NCBI RefSeq assembly: GCF_003096355.1
Contig: NZ_QEKI01000001.1
Span: 310,001 to 374,000 of the forward strand
Direction of reading: 5' to 3'
Source: Pontibacter virosus
GTDB taxonomy: Bacteria > Bacteroidota > Bacteroidia > Cytophagales > Hymenobacteraceae
Length of the DNA stretch: 64,000 bases
The notes under the pieces were generated by a model. It made no database searches and was not told the origin of the DNA. It saw only the letters and a program-made list of their open reading frames with translations. Made by a program: the position numbers and the translations under genes. Below, piece by piece: positions 29,194 through 41,488 of the stretch (positions are counted from its first letter, which is position 1; every line of letters starts with the position of its first letter).

Positions 29194-29227
29194 CATTTGT
29201 CTAAAATATTATTAATCAGCACATAAA

Positions 29228-29253
29228 AAAAGAGAACCCGAAGGTTCTCTTTT
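29228..29253 (-). terminator. Terminator after rpsJ
   Basis: Perfect 11-base arms AAAAGAGAACC/GGTTCTCTTTT close on a four-base CGAA loop. The minus strand continues with more T. It splits rpsJ from the rest of the S10 genes. Confidence 0.85.
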
Positions 29254-29273
29254 CCTTATCATGTGTGATCCTA

Positions 29274-29579
29274 TTAAACTTTGATCTCAACATCTACACC
29301 ACTTGGAAGCTCAAGCTTCATCAGTGCGTCAACTGTTTTAGAACTAGTAGAGTAGATATCAACCAGGCGCTTGTAAGTGCAAAGTTGGAACTGCTCTCTT
29401 GACTTCTTGTTAACGTGTGGTGAACGTAGTACAGTGAACTTATCCTTCTCTGTTGGCAGAGGAATAGGACCGCTTACGATAGCTCCAGTAGCCTTTACAG
29501 CTTTTACAATCTTCTCTGAAGACTTGTCTACCAGGTTGTGGTCGTAAGACTTAAGTTTAATTCTAATTTTCTGATTCAT
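29274..29579 (-). CDS. rpsJ: 30S ribosomal protein S10 (NusE)
   Basis: A 30S head protein that also pairs with NusB in antitermination and can link to NusG. It has 101 residues, with [21 protein letters not shown] at the start. Here it ends the str-type unit, 12 bases after fusA, and is cut from rplC by a terminator and a promoter. Confidence 0.98.
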   Translation of the reverse strand: MNQKIRIKLKSYDHNLVDKSSEKIVKAVKATGAIVSGPIPLPTEKDKFTVLRSPHVNKKSREQFQLCTYKRLVDIYSTSSKTVDALMKLELPSGVDVEIKV

Positions 29580-29591
29580 TATCTTTTACGA

Positions 29592-31694
29592 CTATTTAGC
29601 TGCAGTTCCTTTTAATTTAGCAATGATGCCGTCGGCCAGGTTTTGTGGTACTTGCTCGTAGTGTGCGAAAGTAAGCGATGCCGTGGCTCTACCTGAAGTG
29701 ATGGTACGAAGGTCTGTTACGTAACCGAACAGTTCAGAAAGTGGAACGTCTGCTTTCACTACTGTTGAAGTTCCTTTTGTATCCATACCTTTCATGATAC
29801 CTCTTCTTCTGTTCAAGTCTCCTGTTACCGGACCAGTGTATTCATCTGGAGTAACAACATCTACTGCCATGATTGGCTCAAGTAGTTTTGGAGCACACTG
29901 CTTACCTGCTTCTTTGAAGCCCTGACGTGCAGCCAGTTCAAAGGAAAGTGAGTCAGAGTCAACGTCGTGGAATGAACCATGGAATAGACGAACTTTCATA
30001 GAGTCGATTGGGAAGCCTGCCAGAATACCATTCTTCATTGCTTCTTCGAAACCTTTCTGAATTGCTGGGATGAATTCTCTTGGAATTACACCACCTACAA
30101 TTGCGTTTTCGAACTCTAACCCTTGCTTGCCATCTTCACGTGGACCCATTGTGAACACGATATCAGCAAACTTACCACGACCACCAGACTGCTTCTTGAA
30201 TACTTCTCTGTGTTCTACTGACTTAGTGATTGTCTCTTTGTAAGCTACCTGTGGAGCGCCTTGGTTCAATTCAACCTTGAATTCACGCTTCATGCGGTCG
30301 ATGATGATCTCCAGGTGAAGCTCACCCATTCCTCTCAGGATAGTCTGACCTGTTTCTTCGTCAGTATTAACCTGCAGGGTAGGATCTTCTTCAACAAGCT
30401 TGGCAATTGCCATACCCATCTTATCAGAGTCAGCCTGCGTCTTAGGCTCAATAGCATATCCGATAACTGGCTCTGGGAATTCCATTGACTCAAGAACGAT
30501 TTTAGCACCTTGATCACAAAGTGTGTCACCTGTCTTGATATCTTTGAAACCAACTACTGCAGCGATATCTCCAGCCTCTAATCTTTCGATTTGATTCTGC
30601 TTATTAGCATGCATCTGGAAGATACGAGAAATACGTTCTTTGTTATTTGAACGTGTGTTGAATACGTATGAACCAGACTCAAGTATACCTGAATAAGCAC
30701 GCACAAAGCAAAGACGGCCTACATAAGGGTCTGTAGCGATTTTAAAGGCCAGGCCTGCAAATGGATCGGTCGCAGATGGTTTTCTTGCTACTTCTTCACC
30801 TGTGTCAGGATTCGTACCTATGATGCTTTCCTTATCCATTGGAGATGGAAGAAGCGCCATTACATAGTCAAGCATTGTTTGAACACCTTTGTTTTTGAAA
30901 GATGATCCACAAAGCATTGGCACAATAGCCATGTCGATAGTCGCAGCACGAAGGGCGGCTAGTATTTCGGCTTCTGTGATAGAGTTTGGATCTTCGAAGT
31001 ATTTCTCCATCAAAGATTCATCGTACTCTGCTACTGCTTCCAAAAGCTTCTCTCTATACTCTTCAGCCTCTTCAATCATATCATCTGGAATTGGCACTTC
31101 GGTAAAGGTCATGCCTTTATCTTCCGTGTTCCAAACAATGGCTTTGAAGTTTACTAGGTCAACAACACCTTTGAAGTCGTCTTCTGCACCGATTGGCAAC
31201 TGCAGTGCTACGGCATTGCTACCCAGCATTTCTTTCACCTGCTTACATACAGCAAGGAAGTCTGCACCAGAGCGGTCCATTTTGTTTACGAAACCAAGAC
31301 GAGCTACTTTATAGTTGTCAGCCAGTCTCCAGTTTGTCTCTGACTGTGGCTCAACACCATCAACAGCACTGAAAAGAAAAACCAAGCCGTCTAGTACACG
31401 CAGTGAGCGGTTTACTTCTACAGTGAAGTCTACGTGACCTGGCGTATCAATAATGTTGATATGGTAGTCATTTCCTCTGTATGGCCAGTTAACAGTTACT
31501 GCTGCAGAAGTGATCGTAATACCACGCTCCTGCTCCTGTTCCATCCAGTCAGTGGTAGCACCGCCTTCGTGAACCTCACCTAACTTGTGAGATTTACCTG
31601 TGTAATAAAGTATACGCTCTGTTGTGGTTGTTTTACCAGCATCGATGTGAGCGGCAATACCAATATTACGTGTGTATTTTAAGTCTCTTGCCAT
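29592..31694 (-). CDS. fusA: Elongation factor G
   Basis: The GTPase that drives translocation on the ribosome. It has 700 residues in five domains; the G1 motif is [16 protein letters not shown]3 DTPGHVDFT and G4 NKMD. Domain IV carries the usual [11 protein letters not shown] region. This copy lies in the str position, so it is the translational form and not a stand-alone recycling paralogue. Three bases separate it from rpsG. Confidence 0.99.
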   Translation of the reverse strand: MARDLKYTRNIGIAAHIDAGKTTTTERILYYTGKSHKLGEVHEGGATTDWMEQEQERGITITSAAVTVNWPYRGNDYHINIIDTPGHVDFTVEVNRSLRVLDGLVFLFSAVDGVEPQSETNWRLADNYKVARLGFVNKMDRSGADFLAVCKQVKEMLGSNAVALQLPIGAEDDFKGVVDLVNFKAIVWNTEDKGMTFTEVPIPDDMIEEAEEYREKLLEAVAEYDESLMEKYFEDPNSITEAEILAALRAATIDMAIVPMLCGSSFKNKGVQTMLDYVMALLPSPMDKESIIGTNPDTGEEVARKPSATDPFAGLAFKIATDPYVGRLCFVRAYSGILESGSYVFNTRSNNKERISRIFQMHANKQNQIERLEAGDIAAVVGFKDIKTGDTLCDQGAKIVLESMEFPEPVIGYAIEPKTQADSDKMGMAIAKLVEEDPTLQVNTDEETGQTILRGMGELHLEIIIDRMKREFKVELNQGAPQVAYKETITKSVEHREVFKKQSGGRGKFADIVFTMGPREDGKQGLEFENAIVGGVIPREFIPAIQKGFEEAMKNGILAGFPIDSMKVRLFHGSFHDVDSDSLSFELAARQGFKEAGKQCAPKLLEPIMAVDVVTPDEYTGPVTGDLNRRRGIMKGMDTKGTSTVVKADVPLSELFGYVTDLRTITSGRATASLTFAHYEQVPQNLADGIIAKLKGTAAK

Positions 31695-31697
31695 TAA

Positions 31698-32165
31698 TTA
31701 GAATCTAAAGTGTGAGAATGCTTTGTTTGCCTCGGCCATTCTGTGCGTGTCGTCTTTCTTCTTCACGGCAGCACCTTCACCTTTTGCAGCTGCGATAATC
31801 TCGCCAGCCAATTTGTCTTTCATTGTCTTCTCACCTCTTCTGCGAGCGTAAGAAATCATCCACTTGATACCAAGAGATACTCTGCGGTCCGGACGAACCT
31901 CAGTCGGCACTTGGAAAGTAGCACCACCTACACGGCGGCTTTTTACCTCTACGCTTGGCATCACATTGTTCAATGCTTTTTTCCAAGTCTCAAGGCCGTT
32001 CTCTTTCGTTCTTTGCTCTACTAATTCTACAGCATCATAGAAGATACCATAAGCAATACTTTTCTTACCATCTTCCATCAGATAGTTTACGAAACGTGTT
32101 ACTAAGGTCTCTTTGAACTTTGGATCTGGAAGGAGAACTCTACTTTTAGGCTTTGCTTTTCTCAT
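31698..32165 (-). CDS. rpsG: 30S ribosomal protein S7
   Basis: Organises the 30S head and contacts E-site tRNA. The 155-residue protein has the typical start [17 protein letters not shown] and [16 protein letters not shown]. It lies 19 bases after rpsL and three before fusA. Confidence 0.98.
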   Translation of the reverse strand: MRKAKPKSRVLLPDPKFKETLVTRFVNYLMEDGKKSIAYGIFYDAVELVEQRTKENGLETWKKALNNVMPSVEVKSRRVGGATFQVPTEVRPDRRVSLGIKWMISYARRRGEKTMKDKLAGEIIAAAKGEGAAVKKKDDTHRMAEANKAFSHFRF

Positions 32166-32184
32166 TATATTATAACTCTATCAA

Positions 32185-32601
32185 TTATTTTTTCTTACCA
32201 CCTTTACCTGCGGCAGCGGCTGGCTGTCCTGGCTTAGGTCTCTTAGCACCGTACTTAGAACGCGACTGCAGACGGCCGTTTACACCGGCAGTATCCAATG
32301 CACCACGAACGATGTGATAACGAACACCTGGAAGGTCTTTTACTCTACCACCTCTTATCAGCACAATAGAGTGCTCCTGAAGGTTGTGTCCTTCACCAGG
32401 GATGTAGGCGTTCACTTCTTTACCGTTTGTAAGTCTTACCCTTGCTACCTTACGCATAGCTGAGTTTGGCTTCTTTGGAGTGGTTGTGTACACTCTTGTG
32501 CATACGCCACGACGTTGTGGGCATGAATCTAAGGCTGGAGACTTTGAGTTATAAGTCAACTTCTCTCTTCCTTTTCTTACTAATTGCTGTATAGTAGGCA
32601 T
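32185..32601 (-). CDS. rpsL: 30S ribosomal protein S12
   Basis: The decoding-centre protein. The lysines associated with streptomycin sensitivity in the TTPKKPNSA and GVRYHIVRG-flanking regions look like the wild type. The 138-residue length includes a basic tail of [15 protein letters not shown]. It heads the str unit, with a promoter in the 105-base gap before it. Confidence 0.98.
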   Translation of the reverse strand: MPTIQQLVRKGREKLTYNSKSPALDSCPQRRGVCTRVYTTTPKKPNSAMRKVARVRLTNGKEVNAYIPGEGHNLQEHSIVLIRGGRVKDLPGVRYHIVRGALDTAGVNGRLQSRSKYGAKRPKPGQPAAAAGKGGKKK

Positions 32602-32648
32602 TATAATTTGTTAATTATAAGATATTTTTCCCTTTAAAATTTGGTCTG

Positions 32649-32679
32649 CAAAGGTAGGAAATTCACTTTGCAAATTCAA
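32649..32679 (-). promoter_or_regulatory. Promoter for rpsL: TTG-N20-TACCTTTG
   Basis: On the minus strand TTG at 32677-32679 stands 20 bases before TACCTTTG at 32649-32656, about 50 bases before the rpsL start. This fits the TTG-N19-21-TAnnTTTG form well. Confidence 0.65.
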
Positions 32680-32706
32680 AATTTTAATCCATTAATTATT
32701 AGCACC

Positions 32707-33024
32707 TTAGGCTTCGCCCACTGTCCCCCCAAAGTTCATTGGGAAAGAAGGTGCCTCATTTGCCGGTTTAATTTCCCCAAAGCTATTCTCAAATTTTTGA
32801 ATGTTATCAGCCAGAGCTGCCAACAATCTTTTGGCATGCTCTGGCGTAATAACGATTCTTGATTTCACTTTCGCTTTAGGTAATCCTGGCATCAGTCTTA
32901 TAAAATCAATCACAAATTCTCCACTGGAGTGAGCTATCATGGCCAGGTTGGCATACTCACCCTCCGCTATCTCTTCAGAAAGCTCTATGTTAATTTGATT
33001 CTGATTCTTTAGTTCCTCTGCCAT
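32707..33024 (-). CDS. DUF3467 family protein of unknown function
   Basis: A 105-residue soluble protein with no enzyme motif. The core NIELSEEIAEGEYANLAMIAHSSGEFVIDFIRL followed by KAKVKSRIVITPEHAKRLLAAL is the DUF3467 pattern known from this phylum, where the gene keeps a place beside rpoC. It starts six bases after the rpoC stop and so shares the rpoBC transcript. The fixed place suggests a role linked to transcription or translation, but no function is shown by the sequence. Confidence 0.88.
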   Translation of the reverse strand: MAEELKNQNQINIELSEEIAEGEYANLAMIAHSSGEFVIDFIRLMPGLPKAKVKSRIVITPEHAKRLLAALADNIQKFENSFGEIKPANEAPSFPMNFGGTVGEA

Positions 33025-33030
33025 ACCTGC

Positions 33031-36000
33031 TTATCTGTTATTCTGTAATTCTTGTTGTTTAGCGCGGCTTCCTACTCCAGACTTTTTCGACTCCACTAAT
33101 GAATCGTACTCTTCCTGGCTTCCAACAATCAGGTTCTGGTATTCGCGCAATCCTGTACCTGCTGGGATCAAGTGACCTACAATCACGTTTTCTTTTAGTC
33201 CCAACAGTTCATCTGCCTTACCTTTAATTGCTGCTTCGCTCAGTACCTTAGTGGTTTCCTGGAACGATGCTGCTGATATAAAGCTTTGTGTACCCAAAGA
33301 GGCTTGCGTAATACCTTGTAGAGTTGGACGCGAAACGGCTGGCGATGCATCACGCACGGTCACCAATCTCAGGTCTCTACGCTTCAAGCTTGAATTCTCG
33401 TCACGCAGCCTTCTGGCTGTCACGATCTGCCCAGGCTTCATGTTTGTAGAGTCACCAGCTTCTTCAACTACTTTCATGTCGATGATGCGGTCGTTCTCTT
33501 CCATGAAGTTAACTTTATCTACCACTTGATGCTCCAGGAAGCTTGTATCACCTGCATCAATGATCACCACTTTCTGCATCATCTGGCGAACTACCACCTC
33601 AATGTGCTTGTCGTTGATTTTCACACCCTGCAGACGGTATACTTCCTGAATCTCATTTACCAGGTATTCTTGCACTGCACCAGGTCCCTGAATGTTTAGG
33701 ATATCAGTTGGCGTAATAGCACCATCTGAAAGTGGCATACCTGCACGAACGAAGTCATTGTCCTGTACCAGGATGTGCTTGGAAAGTGGCACCATGTATT
33801 TCTTCTTCACACCGTCTTTAGACTCGATGAAGATTTCACGGTTACCACGCTTCACACTACCATAGGTCACTACACCATCGATCTCAGAAACAACCGCTGG
33901 GTTAGACGGGTTACGGGCTTCGAACAATTCAGTCACACGTGGAAGACCACCTGTAATGTCTCGTGTCTTACCGATAGCACGTGGGATTTTCACCAGAATC
34001 TGACCAGCTTTGATCTTCTCACCGTTCTCTACTGTCAAGTGAGCTCCTACCGGAATGTTGTAGCCTTTCGGCTCTCCACTCTTCGGATTCACCAGGATAG
34101 CAGGGTTCTGCGTCTTATCCTTTGTATCAATAATTACTTTCTCACGGTAACCTGTCTGCTCATCTGACTCTTCACGGTAGGTTATACCTTCGATAATCGA
34201 CTCGTAAGCAATTTCACCGTCAAATTCAGAAAGAATAACTGCGTTGTATGGATCCCACATACACAGCTGATCATTCTTCTCAACTTCCTGGCCTTCATTC
34301 ACTGTAATGAATGAACCGTACGGCACGTGGTTACTGATCAGCAGTTTTCCAGTAGCTGGATCAACTATCTTAATCTCACCTGAACGTCCCATTACTACCT
34401 TTACCGGCTCACCTTCGTTATTGATCGTGTCGATTGTACGAACGTCTTCAAATTCGATCTTACCAGCGAATTTTGCACGGATCATAGCATCTACCGCAAT
34501 GTTAGAGGCAGTACCACCCACGTGGAAAGTACGGAGTGTCAACTGTGTACCTGGCTCACCGATGGACTGTGCGGCAATTACTCCAACAGCTTCACCTTTC
34601 TGCACCATAAATCCTGTTGCCAGGTTACGGCCATAGCACTTCGCACAGATACCACGCTTCGACTCGCAAGTCAACACGGAACGAATCTCTACTGTTTCTA
34701 TCGCTGTGTTTTCGATTGCCCGAGCAACCTCCTCCGTCACTTCAGAGCCCGACTCTACAATCAGGTCATTTGTGATCGGATCATATACATCGTGTACTGT
34801 TACACGACCAAGGATACGCTCAGAAAGAGACTCCACGATATCTTCGTTGTCTTTCAGTGCGCTCACTTCCAGACCTCTCAATGTACCACAGTCTTCTTCA
34901 TTCACAATTACGTCCTGTGATACGTCTACCAAACGACGAGTCAGGTAACCAGCATCCGCAGTCTTAAGGGCCGTATCGGCAAGACCTTTACGAGCACCGT
35001 GTGTAGAAATGAAGTACTCAATTACATCCAGACCTTCCTTAAAGTTAGAAAGGATCGGGTTTTCGATAATTTCACCTACTGAGCCTTGCAGTGATTTCTG
35101 AGGCTTTGCCATCAGACCACGCATACCACCCAACTGACGGATCTGCTCTCTCGAACCACGTGCACCGGAGTGCATCATCATGAAAATCGAGTTAAAGCCC
35201 TGGTCATCATTCTCCAGACGGCGCATCAACGTTTCAGTGATTTGGTTGTTGATACGGGTCCAGATATCGATTACCTGGTTGTAACGCTCGTTGTCTGTGA
35301 TCAGACCCATTGAGTAGTTCTGCCAAACGGCATCCACATCCTTCTTCGCCTGCGCAACGAGGATGTCCTTCTCTTTTGGAATCTGAATATCGCCTAGACC
35401 CATGGATAGACCGCCTTTGTAGGCAGACTGGAATCCTAGTGTTTTGATATCGTCCAGGAAGTGGGCGGTGCGAGCCATACCCGTTTCCTTGAATACTCTT
35501 GAGATGATTTGCTGAAGTTTCTTCTTCGTCAACAACTCATCAATGTACCCAACCTCTTCCGGAACAAATTGGTTGAAGATTACACGACCGGCAACTGTCT
35601 CGATAGACTTTGTTACCAGTTCGCCTTTCTCATCTCTTATTCTTGTTCTTACCTTGATATAGGCTTGCTTAGAAAGACGACCTTCGTTGATGGCGATAAT
35701 CACTTCCTCCGCAGAGTAGAAGCTCATGCCTTCACCAAGTATCGTTTCGTTTTCTGTGCTTCGCTTTCCTTTAGATACATAGTATAAACCAAGTACCATG
35801 TCCTGAGAAGGCACCGCAATAGGAGCACCGTTAGCAGGGTTCAGGATGTTGTGCGAAGCAAGCATCAGCATAGAGGCTTCCAGTACCGCTGCAGGTCCGA
35901 GTGGAACGTGCACTGCCATCTGGTCACCGTCAAAGTCGGCGTTGAATGCCGTACACACCAACGGGTGCAGCTGGATTGCCTTACCCTCGATCAGTTTTGG

Positions 36001-37356
36001 CTGGAATGCCTGTATACCTAGTCTGTGGAGCGTAGGAGCACGGTTAAGGAGTACTGGGTGGCCTTTCAGCACATTCTCCAGGATATCCCAAACAACTGGG
36101 TCCTTGCGGTCTACTATTTTCTTCGCTGACTTTACAGTTTTTACAATACCTCTTTCGATCAGCTTGCGGATGATGAACGGCTTGAAAAGTTCAGCTGCCA
36201 TGTTCTTAGGCAGACCGCACTCATGCAGCTTCAGTTCAGGACCAACCACAATTACCGAACGGCCGGAGTAGTCAACACGCTTACCAAGCAAGTTCTGACG
36301 GAAACGTCCTTGCTTACCTTTCAGCATGTCAGAAAGTGACTTCAGCGCACGGTTACCTTCTGCACGAACAGCATTCACTTTACGTGAGTTGTCGAACAGG
36401 GAGTCAACCGCTTCCTGTAGCATACGCTTCTCGTTACGAAGGATTACTTCAGGAGCCTTGATCTCGATCAGACGCTTCAGACGGTTGTTACGGATAATAA
36501 CTCGACGGTAAAGGTCATTCAAGTCAGACGTAGCGAAACGGCCACCATCCAACGGAACAAGCGGACGAAGCTCTGGTGGAATAACAGGAACCATGCGGAT
36601 GATCATCCACTCTGGTCTGTTCTCTATTCTGGTTGTCGCATCACGGAATGCTTCCACCACACGAAGACGCTTCAGAGCATCAGCTTTACGCTGCTGCGAT
36701 GTCTCGTGTGCGGCAGCGTGACGAAGCTCGTAAGACAGGTCGTCCAGGTTCGTACGCTCCAACAGCATCTGCAATGCCTCAGCACCCATTTTCGCTATGA
36801 ACTTGTTTGGATCGTTGTTGTCCAACATTTGGTTCTCGCGTGGGAGCTTGTCTATCATATCCAGGTATTCATCTTCTGTCAGGAAGTCCAATGTATTTAC
36901 ACCGTCTTCTGCCAGGATACCTGGTTGGATAACTACGTATCTTTCGTAGTAGATAATCTGGTCAAGCTTCTTAGTTGGTAAGCCTAACAGATAACCGATT
37001 TTATTCGGAAGCGACTTGAAGTACCAGATATGTGCTACAGGAACTACCAGTTCGATGTGGCCCATGCGCTCACGGCGCACTTTCTTTTCAGTAACTTCTA
37101 CACCGCAACGGTCGCAGATGATACCTTTATATCTGATTCTCTTATACTTTCCGCAGTGGCATTCCCAGTCCTTTACAGGTCCGAATATTCTTTCGCAGAA
37201 TAGACCACCCATCTCAGGCTTATAGGTTCTATAGTTGATTGTCTCAGGCTTTGTAACCTCGCCATTTGATCTCTCCAGAATCGACTCTGGGGAAGCCAAG
37301 CTGATCGTTACTTTGGAGAAGTCCTGAGTTAGCTTTTTATTTTTTGCAAATGCCAT
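33031..37356 (-). CDS. rpoC: RNA polymerase beta' subunit
   Basis: The catalytic partner of RpoB. The start giving [13 protein letters not shown] is chosen over a frame extension of eight codons, for 1441 residues. The active-site triad NADFDGDQM that holds the catalytic magnesium is intact, as are the zinc ligands near the N-terminus ([10 protein letters not shown] and ICDRCGVEV) and in the later domain ([16 protein letters not shown]). The 102-base gap after rpoB may form a small hairpin with GCTGAGCG/CGCTTAGC arms. Confidence 0.99.
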   Translation of the reverse strand: MAFAKNKKLTQDFSKVTISLASPESILERSNGEVTKPETINYRTYKPEMGGLFCERIFGPVKDWECHCGKYKRIRYKGIICDRCGVEVTEKKVRRERMGHIELVVPVAHIWYFKSLPNKIGYLLGLPTKKLDQIIYYERYVVIQPGILAEDGVNTLDFLTEDEYLDMIDKLPRENQMLDNNDPNKFIAKMGAEALQMLLERTNLDDLSYELRHAAAHETSQQRKADALKRLRVVEAFRDATTRIENRPEWMIIRMVPVIPPELRPLVPLDGGRFATSDLNDLYRRVIIRNNRLKRLIEIKAPEVILRNEKRMLQEAVDSLFDNSRKVNAVRAEGNRALKSLSDMLKGKQGRFRQNLLGKRVDYSGRSVIVVGPELKLHECGLPKNMAAELFKPFIIRKLIERGIVKTVKSAKKIVDRKDPVVWDILENVLKGHPVLLNRAPTLHRLGIQAFQPKLIEGKAIQLHPLVCTAFNADFDGDQMAVHVPLGPAAVLEASMLMLASHNILNPANGAPIAVPSQDMVLGLYYVSKGKRSTENETILGEGMSFYSAEEVIIAINEGRLSKQAYIKVRTRIRDEKGELVTKSIETVAGRVIFNQFVPEEVGYIDELLTKKKLQQIISRVFKETGMARTAHFLDDIKTLGFQSAYKGGLSMGLGDIQIPKEKDILVAQAKKDVDAVWQNYSMGLITDNERYNQVIDIWTRINNQITETLMRRLENDDQGFNSIFMMMHSGARGSREQIRQLGGMRGLMAKPQKSLQGSVGEIIENPILSNFKEGLDVIEYFISTHGARKGLADTALKTADAGYLTRRLVDVSQDVIVNEEDCGTLRGLEVSALKDNEDIVESLSERILGRVTVHDVYDPITNDLIVESGSEVTEEVARAIENTAIETVEIRSVLTCESKRGICAKCYGRNLATGFMVQKGEAVGVIAAQSIGEPGTQLTLRTFHVGGTASNIAVDAMIRAKFAGKIEFEDVRTIDTINNEGEPVKVVMGRSGEIKIVDPATGKLLISNHVPYGSFITVNEGQEVEKNDQLCMWDPYNAVILSEFDGEIAYESIIEGITYREESDEQTGYREKVIIDTKDKTQNPAILVNPKSGEPKGYNIPVGAHLTVENGEKIKAGQILVKIPRAIGKTRDITGGLPRVTELFEARNPSNPAVVSEIDGVVTYGSVKRGNREIFIESKDGVKKKYMVPLSKHILVQDNDFVRAGMPLSDGAITPTDILNIQGPGAVQEYLVNEIQEVYRLQGVKINDKHIEVVVRQMMQKVVIIDAGDTSFLEHQVVDKVNFMEENDRIIDMKVVEEAGDSTNMKPGQIVTARRLRDENSSLKRRDLRLVTVRDASPAVSRPTLQGITQASLGTQSFISAASFQETTKVLSEAAIKGKADELLGLKENVIVGHLIPAGTGLREYQNLIVGSQEEYDSLVESKKSGVGSRAKQQELQNNR

Positions 37357-37414
37357 ATTATTACAATAATGTCGATACAATGAATATGCCTTACAGCTAA
37401 ACTGTATAAAGTGC

Positions 37415-37448
37415 GCTAAGCGCCCCGACTTTTGCCAGGACGCTCAGC
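37415..37448 (-). other. Possible hairpin in the rpoB-rpoC gap
   Basis: On the minus strand GCTGAGCG pairs with CGCTTAGC with one G-U pair, around an 18-base loop containing further G-C complement. No U-run follows, so a processing or stability role is more likely than termination. Confidence 0.3.
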
Positions 37449-37458
37449 TTATACTTTA

Positions 37459-40400
37459 TTACTCTAAGGTGATCTCGAGTGCCAGGCCTCTTAACTCGTG
37501 AATCAATACGTTGAATGATTCAGGGATATTTGGTTTCGGCAACACGTCGCCCTTCACGATTGCCTCGTAAGCTTTCGCACGGCCTATCACGTCGTCAGAT
37601 TTCACTGTAAGTATTTCCTGCAGTACGTTTGAAGCACCAAATGCCTCAAGAGCCCACACCTCCATCTCACCGAAACGCTGACCACCAAACTGAGCTTTAC
37701 CGCCTAGTGGCTGCTGTGTGATGAGTGAGTATGGTCCGATTGAACGGGCGTGCATCTTATCGTCAACCAAGTGACCCAGTTTCAGCATATAGATAACTCC
37801 CACTGTAACCGGCTGGTCAAAGCGATCGCCAGAAAGACCATCATACAGGTATGTACGGCCGAAGCTAGGCAGACCTGCCTCTTTCAATTCGGCTTGTACC
37901 TGGTCTTCTGTGGCACCGTCAAAGATTGGAGTAGCATATGTTCTACCCAGTTTCTTTCCAGCCCATCCAAGTACAGTTTCGTAAATCTGACCGATGTTCA
38001 TCCTTGAAGGTACACCCAGCGGGTTCAGAACGATATCCATTGGTTCACCTGTTTCCAGGAATGGCATATCCTCTTCACGCACGATACGGGCAACTACACC
38101 CTTGTTACCGTGACGGCCGGCCATCTTATCACCCACTTTCAGCTTGCGCTTCTTAGCGATGTATACCTTGGCTAGCTGCACGATACCTGCTGGCAACTCA
38201 TCTCCTACCTCTAGTGTGAATCGCTCACGCTTGAAGTGTGCAGATGTGATGTTACGGCGCTTGTTGTAATTCTTCACAAGCTCCACCAGCATACTGTTGG
38301 TTTTCTCGTCGGCTGTCCAGTTTTCCAGAATCAAATCTTTGAACATGTTCACTTCTTCCGGAACCGCATAGTTACTTTCGTCCTTATATGGGTTCTTCTC
38401 CGGGAACAGGGCCTCAATGATGTTCTTTCTGGAGAACTTCACACCTTTCGTCAGGATCTCGTCACCGAACTTGTGCTTGATACCCTGGGATGTTTTGCCT
38501 TCCAGCAATGCCACCAGTTTATCAACCATCACGCTCTTAATAGCGTTCAGATCCTTTGAGTATTTCACTTTTAGCTCTTCCACCTCTTTCTTAGACTTAG
38601 CCCGAAGGTTTTTGTCTTTCTTAGGTCTGGAGAAAAGTTTCGTTTCAATAACAACACCATTCAGTGATGGCGGCGCCTTAAGCGATGCATCCTTCACGTC
38701 ACCAGCTTTGTCACCGAAGATCGCACGCAGAAGTTTTTCTTCCGGAGTCGGGTCGGTCTCTCCTTTTGGAGTAATCTTACCGATCAGGATATCGCCTTCA
38801 CGAACCTCAGCACCGATACGGATGATACCGTTCTCGTCCAGGTTCTTCACGGCTTCCTCGCTTACGTTCGGAATCTCAGAAGTTAACTCTTCCTCACCAC
38901 GCTTCGTCTCACGAACCTCAAGCTCGAATTCCTCAATGTGGATAGAAGTGAAGATGTCATCTCTTACTACCTTTTCAGAGATAACAATAGCATCCTCGAA
39001 GTTGTAACCCTGCCATGGCATGAACGCCACCTGCATGTTACGACCAATCGCTAGCTCGCCATTGTTGGTAGCATAACCCTCGCAAAGTGGCTGACCTTTT
39101 GTTACGCGCTGACCGGTATAAACAATCGGTGTCAGGTTGATGCAGGTATCCTGGTTTGTTCTTCTGAACTTGATCAGGTTGTATGTTACATACTCTGCAT
39201 CAAAAGCAACCAACTTCTCTTCTTCCGTCAGATCGTACTTTACCACGATCTTGTTAGCGTCTACAAAGTCAATCAATCCGTCGCCTTCAGCGATCACGAG
39301 TGCTCTTGAGTCAATAGCAGCTCTTTTTTCAAGACCAGTACCTACAATTGGTGCCTCAGCTTTCAGCAAAGGAACAGCTTGGCGCTGCATGTTCGAACCC
39401 ATCAGGGCACGGTTTGCATCATCATGCTCCAGGAATGGAATCAACGAAGCTGCAACCGATACGATTTGGTTCGGCGCAACGTCCATATAGGTATAGGTAT
39501 TAGGTTCCTCCACTGGGAAGTCACCCTCAAAACGACCTTTTACTCTATCGTTAATGAAGTTACCCTTTTCATCGATGATGGCATTAGCCTGAGCGATGTG
39601 GTGAGTATCTTCCTCTTCAGCTGTCAGGTATTCTACCGTACCGTTCATCTCCACGACACCTTCATTCACTTTGCGGTAAGGTGTTTCAATAAAGCCCATG
39701 TGGTTTACGCGAGCGTGCACGCAAAGAGATGAAATCAGACCGATGTTCGGACCTTCCGGCGTTTCGATTGTACAAAGACGACCATAGTGTGTGTAGTGAA
39801 CGTCACGAACTTCGAAACCTGCACGCTCTCTGGAAAGACCTCCTGGTCCGAGTGCAGATACACGACGCTTGTGCGTCACTTCCGCCAACGGGTTGGTCTG
39901 GTCCATGAACTGAGACAGCTGGTTTGTACCGAAGAACGAGTTGATCACAGAAGACAGCGTACGCGCGTTGATCAGATCAACAGGCTTAAAGTCCTCGTTG
40001 TCACGCACGTTCATACGCTCCTTGATAGTTCTCGCCATACGGGCAAGACCTACACCGAACTGTGCATAAAGCTGCTCCCCTACCGTTCTTACACGGCGGT
40101 TGCTTAAGTGGTCAATATCATCCACTACAGCTCTGGAGTTAATCAGACCGATCAGGTATTTCACGATCAGGACGATGTCCTCATTTGTCAGAACTTTTGC
40201 ATCCCAGTTCGTGTCAAGACCCAGCTTCTTATTGATTCTATAGCGACCAACTTCACCCAAATCATAACGTTTGTCAGAGAAGAACAGCTTCTGGATAATA
40301 TCACGTGCCGTTTCTTCATCTGGCGCTTCTGTGTTACGAAGCTGACGATAGATTTGCTCTACCGCTTCTTTTTCAGAGTTAGAGTTATCTTTCTGAAGCG

Positions 40401-41337
40401 TATTGTAGATAATAGCATAGTCAGCGATGTTTACATTCTCACGGTGGAGAATGATCGACTTCGTACCAGAGCTAACAATTACATCGATGTCATCCTGCGT
40501 GATTTCAGAGTCACGCTCAAGAAGGACTTCGTTACGGTCTATTGAAACTACTTCACCTGTATCCTCGTCCACAAAGTCTTCTGTCCAGGTGCGAAGTACA
40601 CGTGCAGCCAGTTTTCTGCCGATGGCATTTTTCAGATTTGTCTTGTTTGCAGGCAGTTCTTCAGAAAGACCAAACAAGTCAAGTATATCTTTATCTGTTC
40701 CATAACCGATTGCACGAAGCAGTGTGGTAACCGGGAACTTCTTCTTACGGTCAATGTAGGCATACATCACGTTGTTCACGTCTGTTGCAAACTCAACCCA
40801 AGATCCTTTAAAAGGAATAATTCTGGCAGAATAAAGCTTAGTTCCGTTTGTATGCTTACTTTGTGCAAAGAATACACCTGGCGATCTGTGCAATTGGGAA
40901 ACAATAACACGTTCAGCACCATTGATCACAAACGAGCCTTTTTCGGTCATGTATGGGATATTTCCCAAGAACACTTCCTGCTCGATGGTTTCAAAGTCCT
41001 CGTTGTCTTCGTCGTTACAAATCAGACGAAGCTTTGCCTTAAGTGGAACCGAGTAAGTAAGGCCCCTGTCAATACACTCATCAACAGAGTATTTTGGAGG
41101 GTCTATGTGATAGTCGATAAATTCGAGAACAAAGTTTTCTCGAGAATCAGAAATAGGGAAGTTCTCAGCAAATACCTTGAACAATCCTTCCTGTGCCCTA
41201 TTTTCTGCTGGTGTTTCCAGCTGAAAGAAATCCTGAAACGACTGCAACTGAACATCTAGGAAGTCAGGATAGTCGATTACTGGATTAATTGAGGCAAAAT
41301 TGATTCGCTCTGTCGTTTTATTCTTAGCCAAAGCCAT
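37459..41337 (-). CDS. rpoB: RNA polymerase beta subunit
   Basis: Forms the other half of the polymerase active site. It has 1292 residues with all core regions. The rifampicin-binding cluster ([20 protein letters not shown] then [14 protein letters not shown]) shows the usual wild-type residues. The C-terminal switch and clamp parts are present. It is preceded by a 151-base gap with two terminator-like hairpins after rplL, suggesting that part of the transcripts stop there. Confidence 0.99.
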   Translation of the reverse strand: MALAKNKTTERINFASINPVIDYPDFLDVQLQSFQDFFQLETPAENRAQEGLFKVFAENFPISDSRENFVLEFIDYHIDPPKYSVDECIDRGLTYSVPLKAKLRLICNDEDNEDFETIEQEVFLGNIPYMTEKGSFVINGAERVIVSQLHRSPGVFFAQSKHTNGTKLYSARIIPFKGSWVEFATDVNNVMYAYIDRKKKFPVTTLLRAIGYGTDKDILDLFGLSEELPANKTNLKNAIGRKLAARVLRTWTEDFVDEDTGEVVSIDRNEVLLERDSEITQDDIDVIVSSGTKSIILHRENVNIADYAIIYNTLQKDNSNSEKEAVEQIYRQLRNTEAPDEETARDIIQKLFFSDKRYDLGEVGRYRINKKLGLDTNWDAKVLTNEDIVLIVKYLIGLINSRAVVDDIDHLSNRRVRTVGEQLYAQFGVGLARMARTIKERMNVRDNEDFKPVDLINARTLSSVINSFFGTNQLSQFMDQTNPLAEVTHKRRVSALGPGGLSRERAGFEVRDVHYTHYGRLCTIETPEGPNIGLISSLCVHARVNHMGFIETPYRKVNEGVVEMNGTVEYLTAEEEDTHHIAQANAIIDEKGNFINDRVKGRFEGDFPVEEPNTYTYMDVAPNQIVSVAASLIPFLEHDDANRALMGSNMQRQAVPLLKAEAPIVGTGLEKRAAIDSRALVIAEGDGLIDFVDANKIVVKYDLTEEEKLVAFDAEYVTYNLIKFRRTNQDTCINLTPIVYTGQRVTKGQPLCEGYATNNGELAIGRNMQVAFMPWQGYNFEDAIVISEKVVRDDIFTSIHIEEFELEVRETKRGEEELTSEIPNVSEEAVKNLDENGIIRIGAEVREGDILIGKITPKGETDPTPEEKLLRAIFGDKAGDVKDASLKAPPSLNGVVIETKLFSRPKKDKNLRAKSKKEVEELKVKYSKDLNAIKSVMVDKLVALLEGKTSQGIKHKFGDEILTKGVKFSRKNIIEALFPEKNPYKDESNYAVPEEVNMFKDLILENWTADEKTNSMLVELVKNYNKRRNITSAHFKRERFTLEVGDELPAGIVQLAKVYIAKKRKLKVGDKMAGRHGNKGVVARIVREEDMPFLETGEPMDIVLNPLGVPSRMNIGQIYETVLGWAGKKLGRTYATPIFDGATEDQVQAELKEAGLPSFGRTYLYDGLSGDRFDQPVTVGVIYMLKLGHLVDDKMHARSIGPYSLITQQPLGGKAQFGGQRFGEMEVWALEAFGASNVLQEILTVKSDDVIGRAKAYEAIVKGDVLPKPNIPESFNVLIHELRGLALEITLE

Positions 41338-41393
41338 GGAATTTTAACGTTTACAATATGATTCCAGCACATAACCTTTGAACCGGTTACGGG

Positions 41394-41419
41394 CAAAAAA
41401 AGGATTCAAATTTGAATCC
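41394..41419 (-). terminator. Terminator-like palindrome before rpoB
   Basis: A perfect 18-base palindrome GGATTCAAATTTGAATCC is followed on the minus strand by seven T. It stands 57 bases before the rpoB start and is the second of two such hairpins after rplL. It probably attenuates transcription into rpoBC. Confidence 0.65.
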
Positions 41420-41435
41420 GTATACAAACAGGAAA

Positions 41436-41459
41436 AGACCTGACGAATCTGCCAGGTCT
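41436..41459 (-). terminator. First terminator-like hairpin after rplL
   Basis: Seven-base arms AGACCTG/CAGGTCT around a ten-base loop are followed on the minus strand by TTTTCCTG. It lies 30 bases after the rplL stop and 16 bases before the second hairpin. Confidence 0.6.
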
Positions 41460-41488
41460 ACCTGTTGTCGGTATGTTGGTAAGTGAGA

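Noticed and set aside
37357-37380. Longer N-terminus for RpoC (eight extra residues)
   Set aside because: The extension (MYRHYCNN) does not match the family start; MAFAKNKKL does.
38417-39007. A 196-codon plus-strand frame inside rpoB
   Set aside because: It is Ser- and Phe-rich, which is typical of reading opposite a conserved gene.
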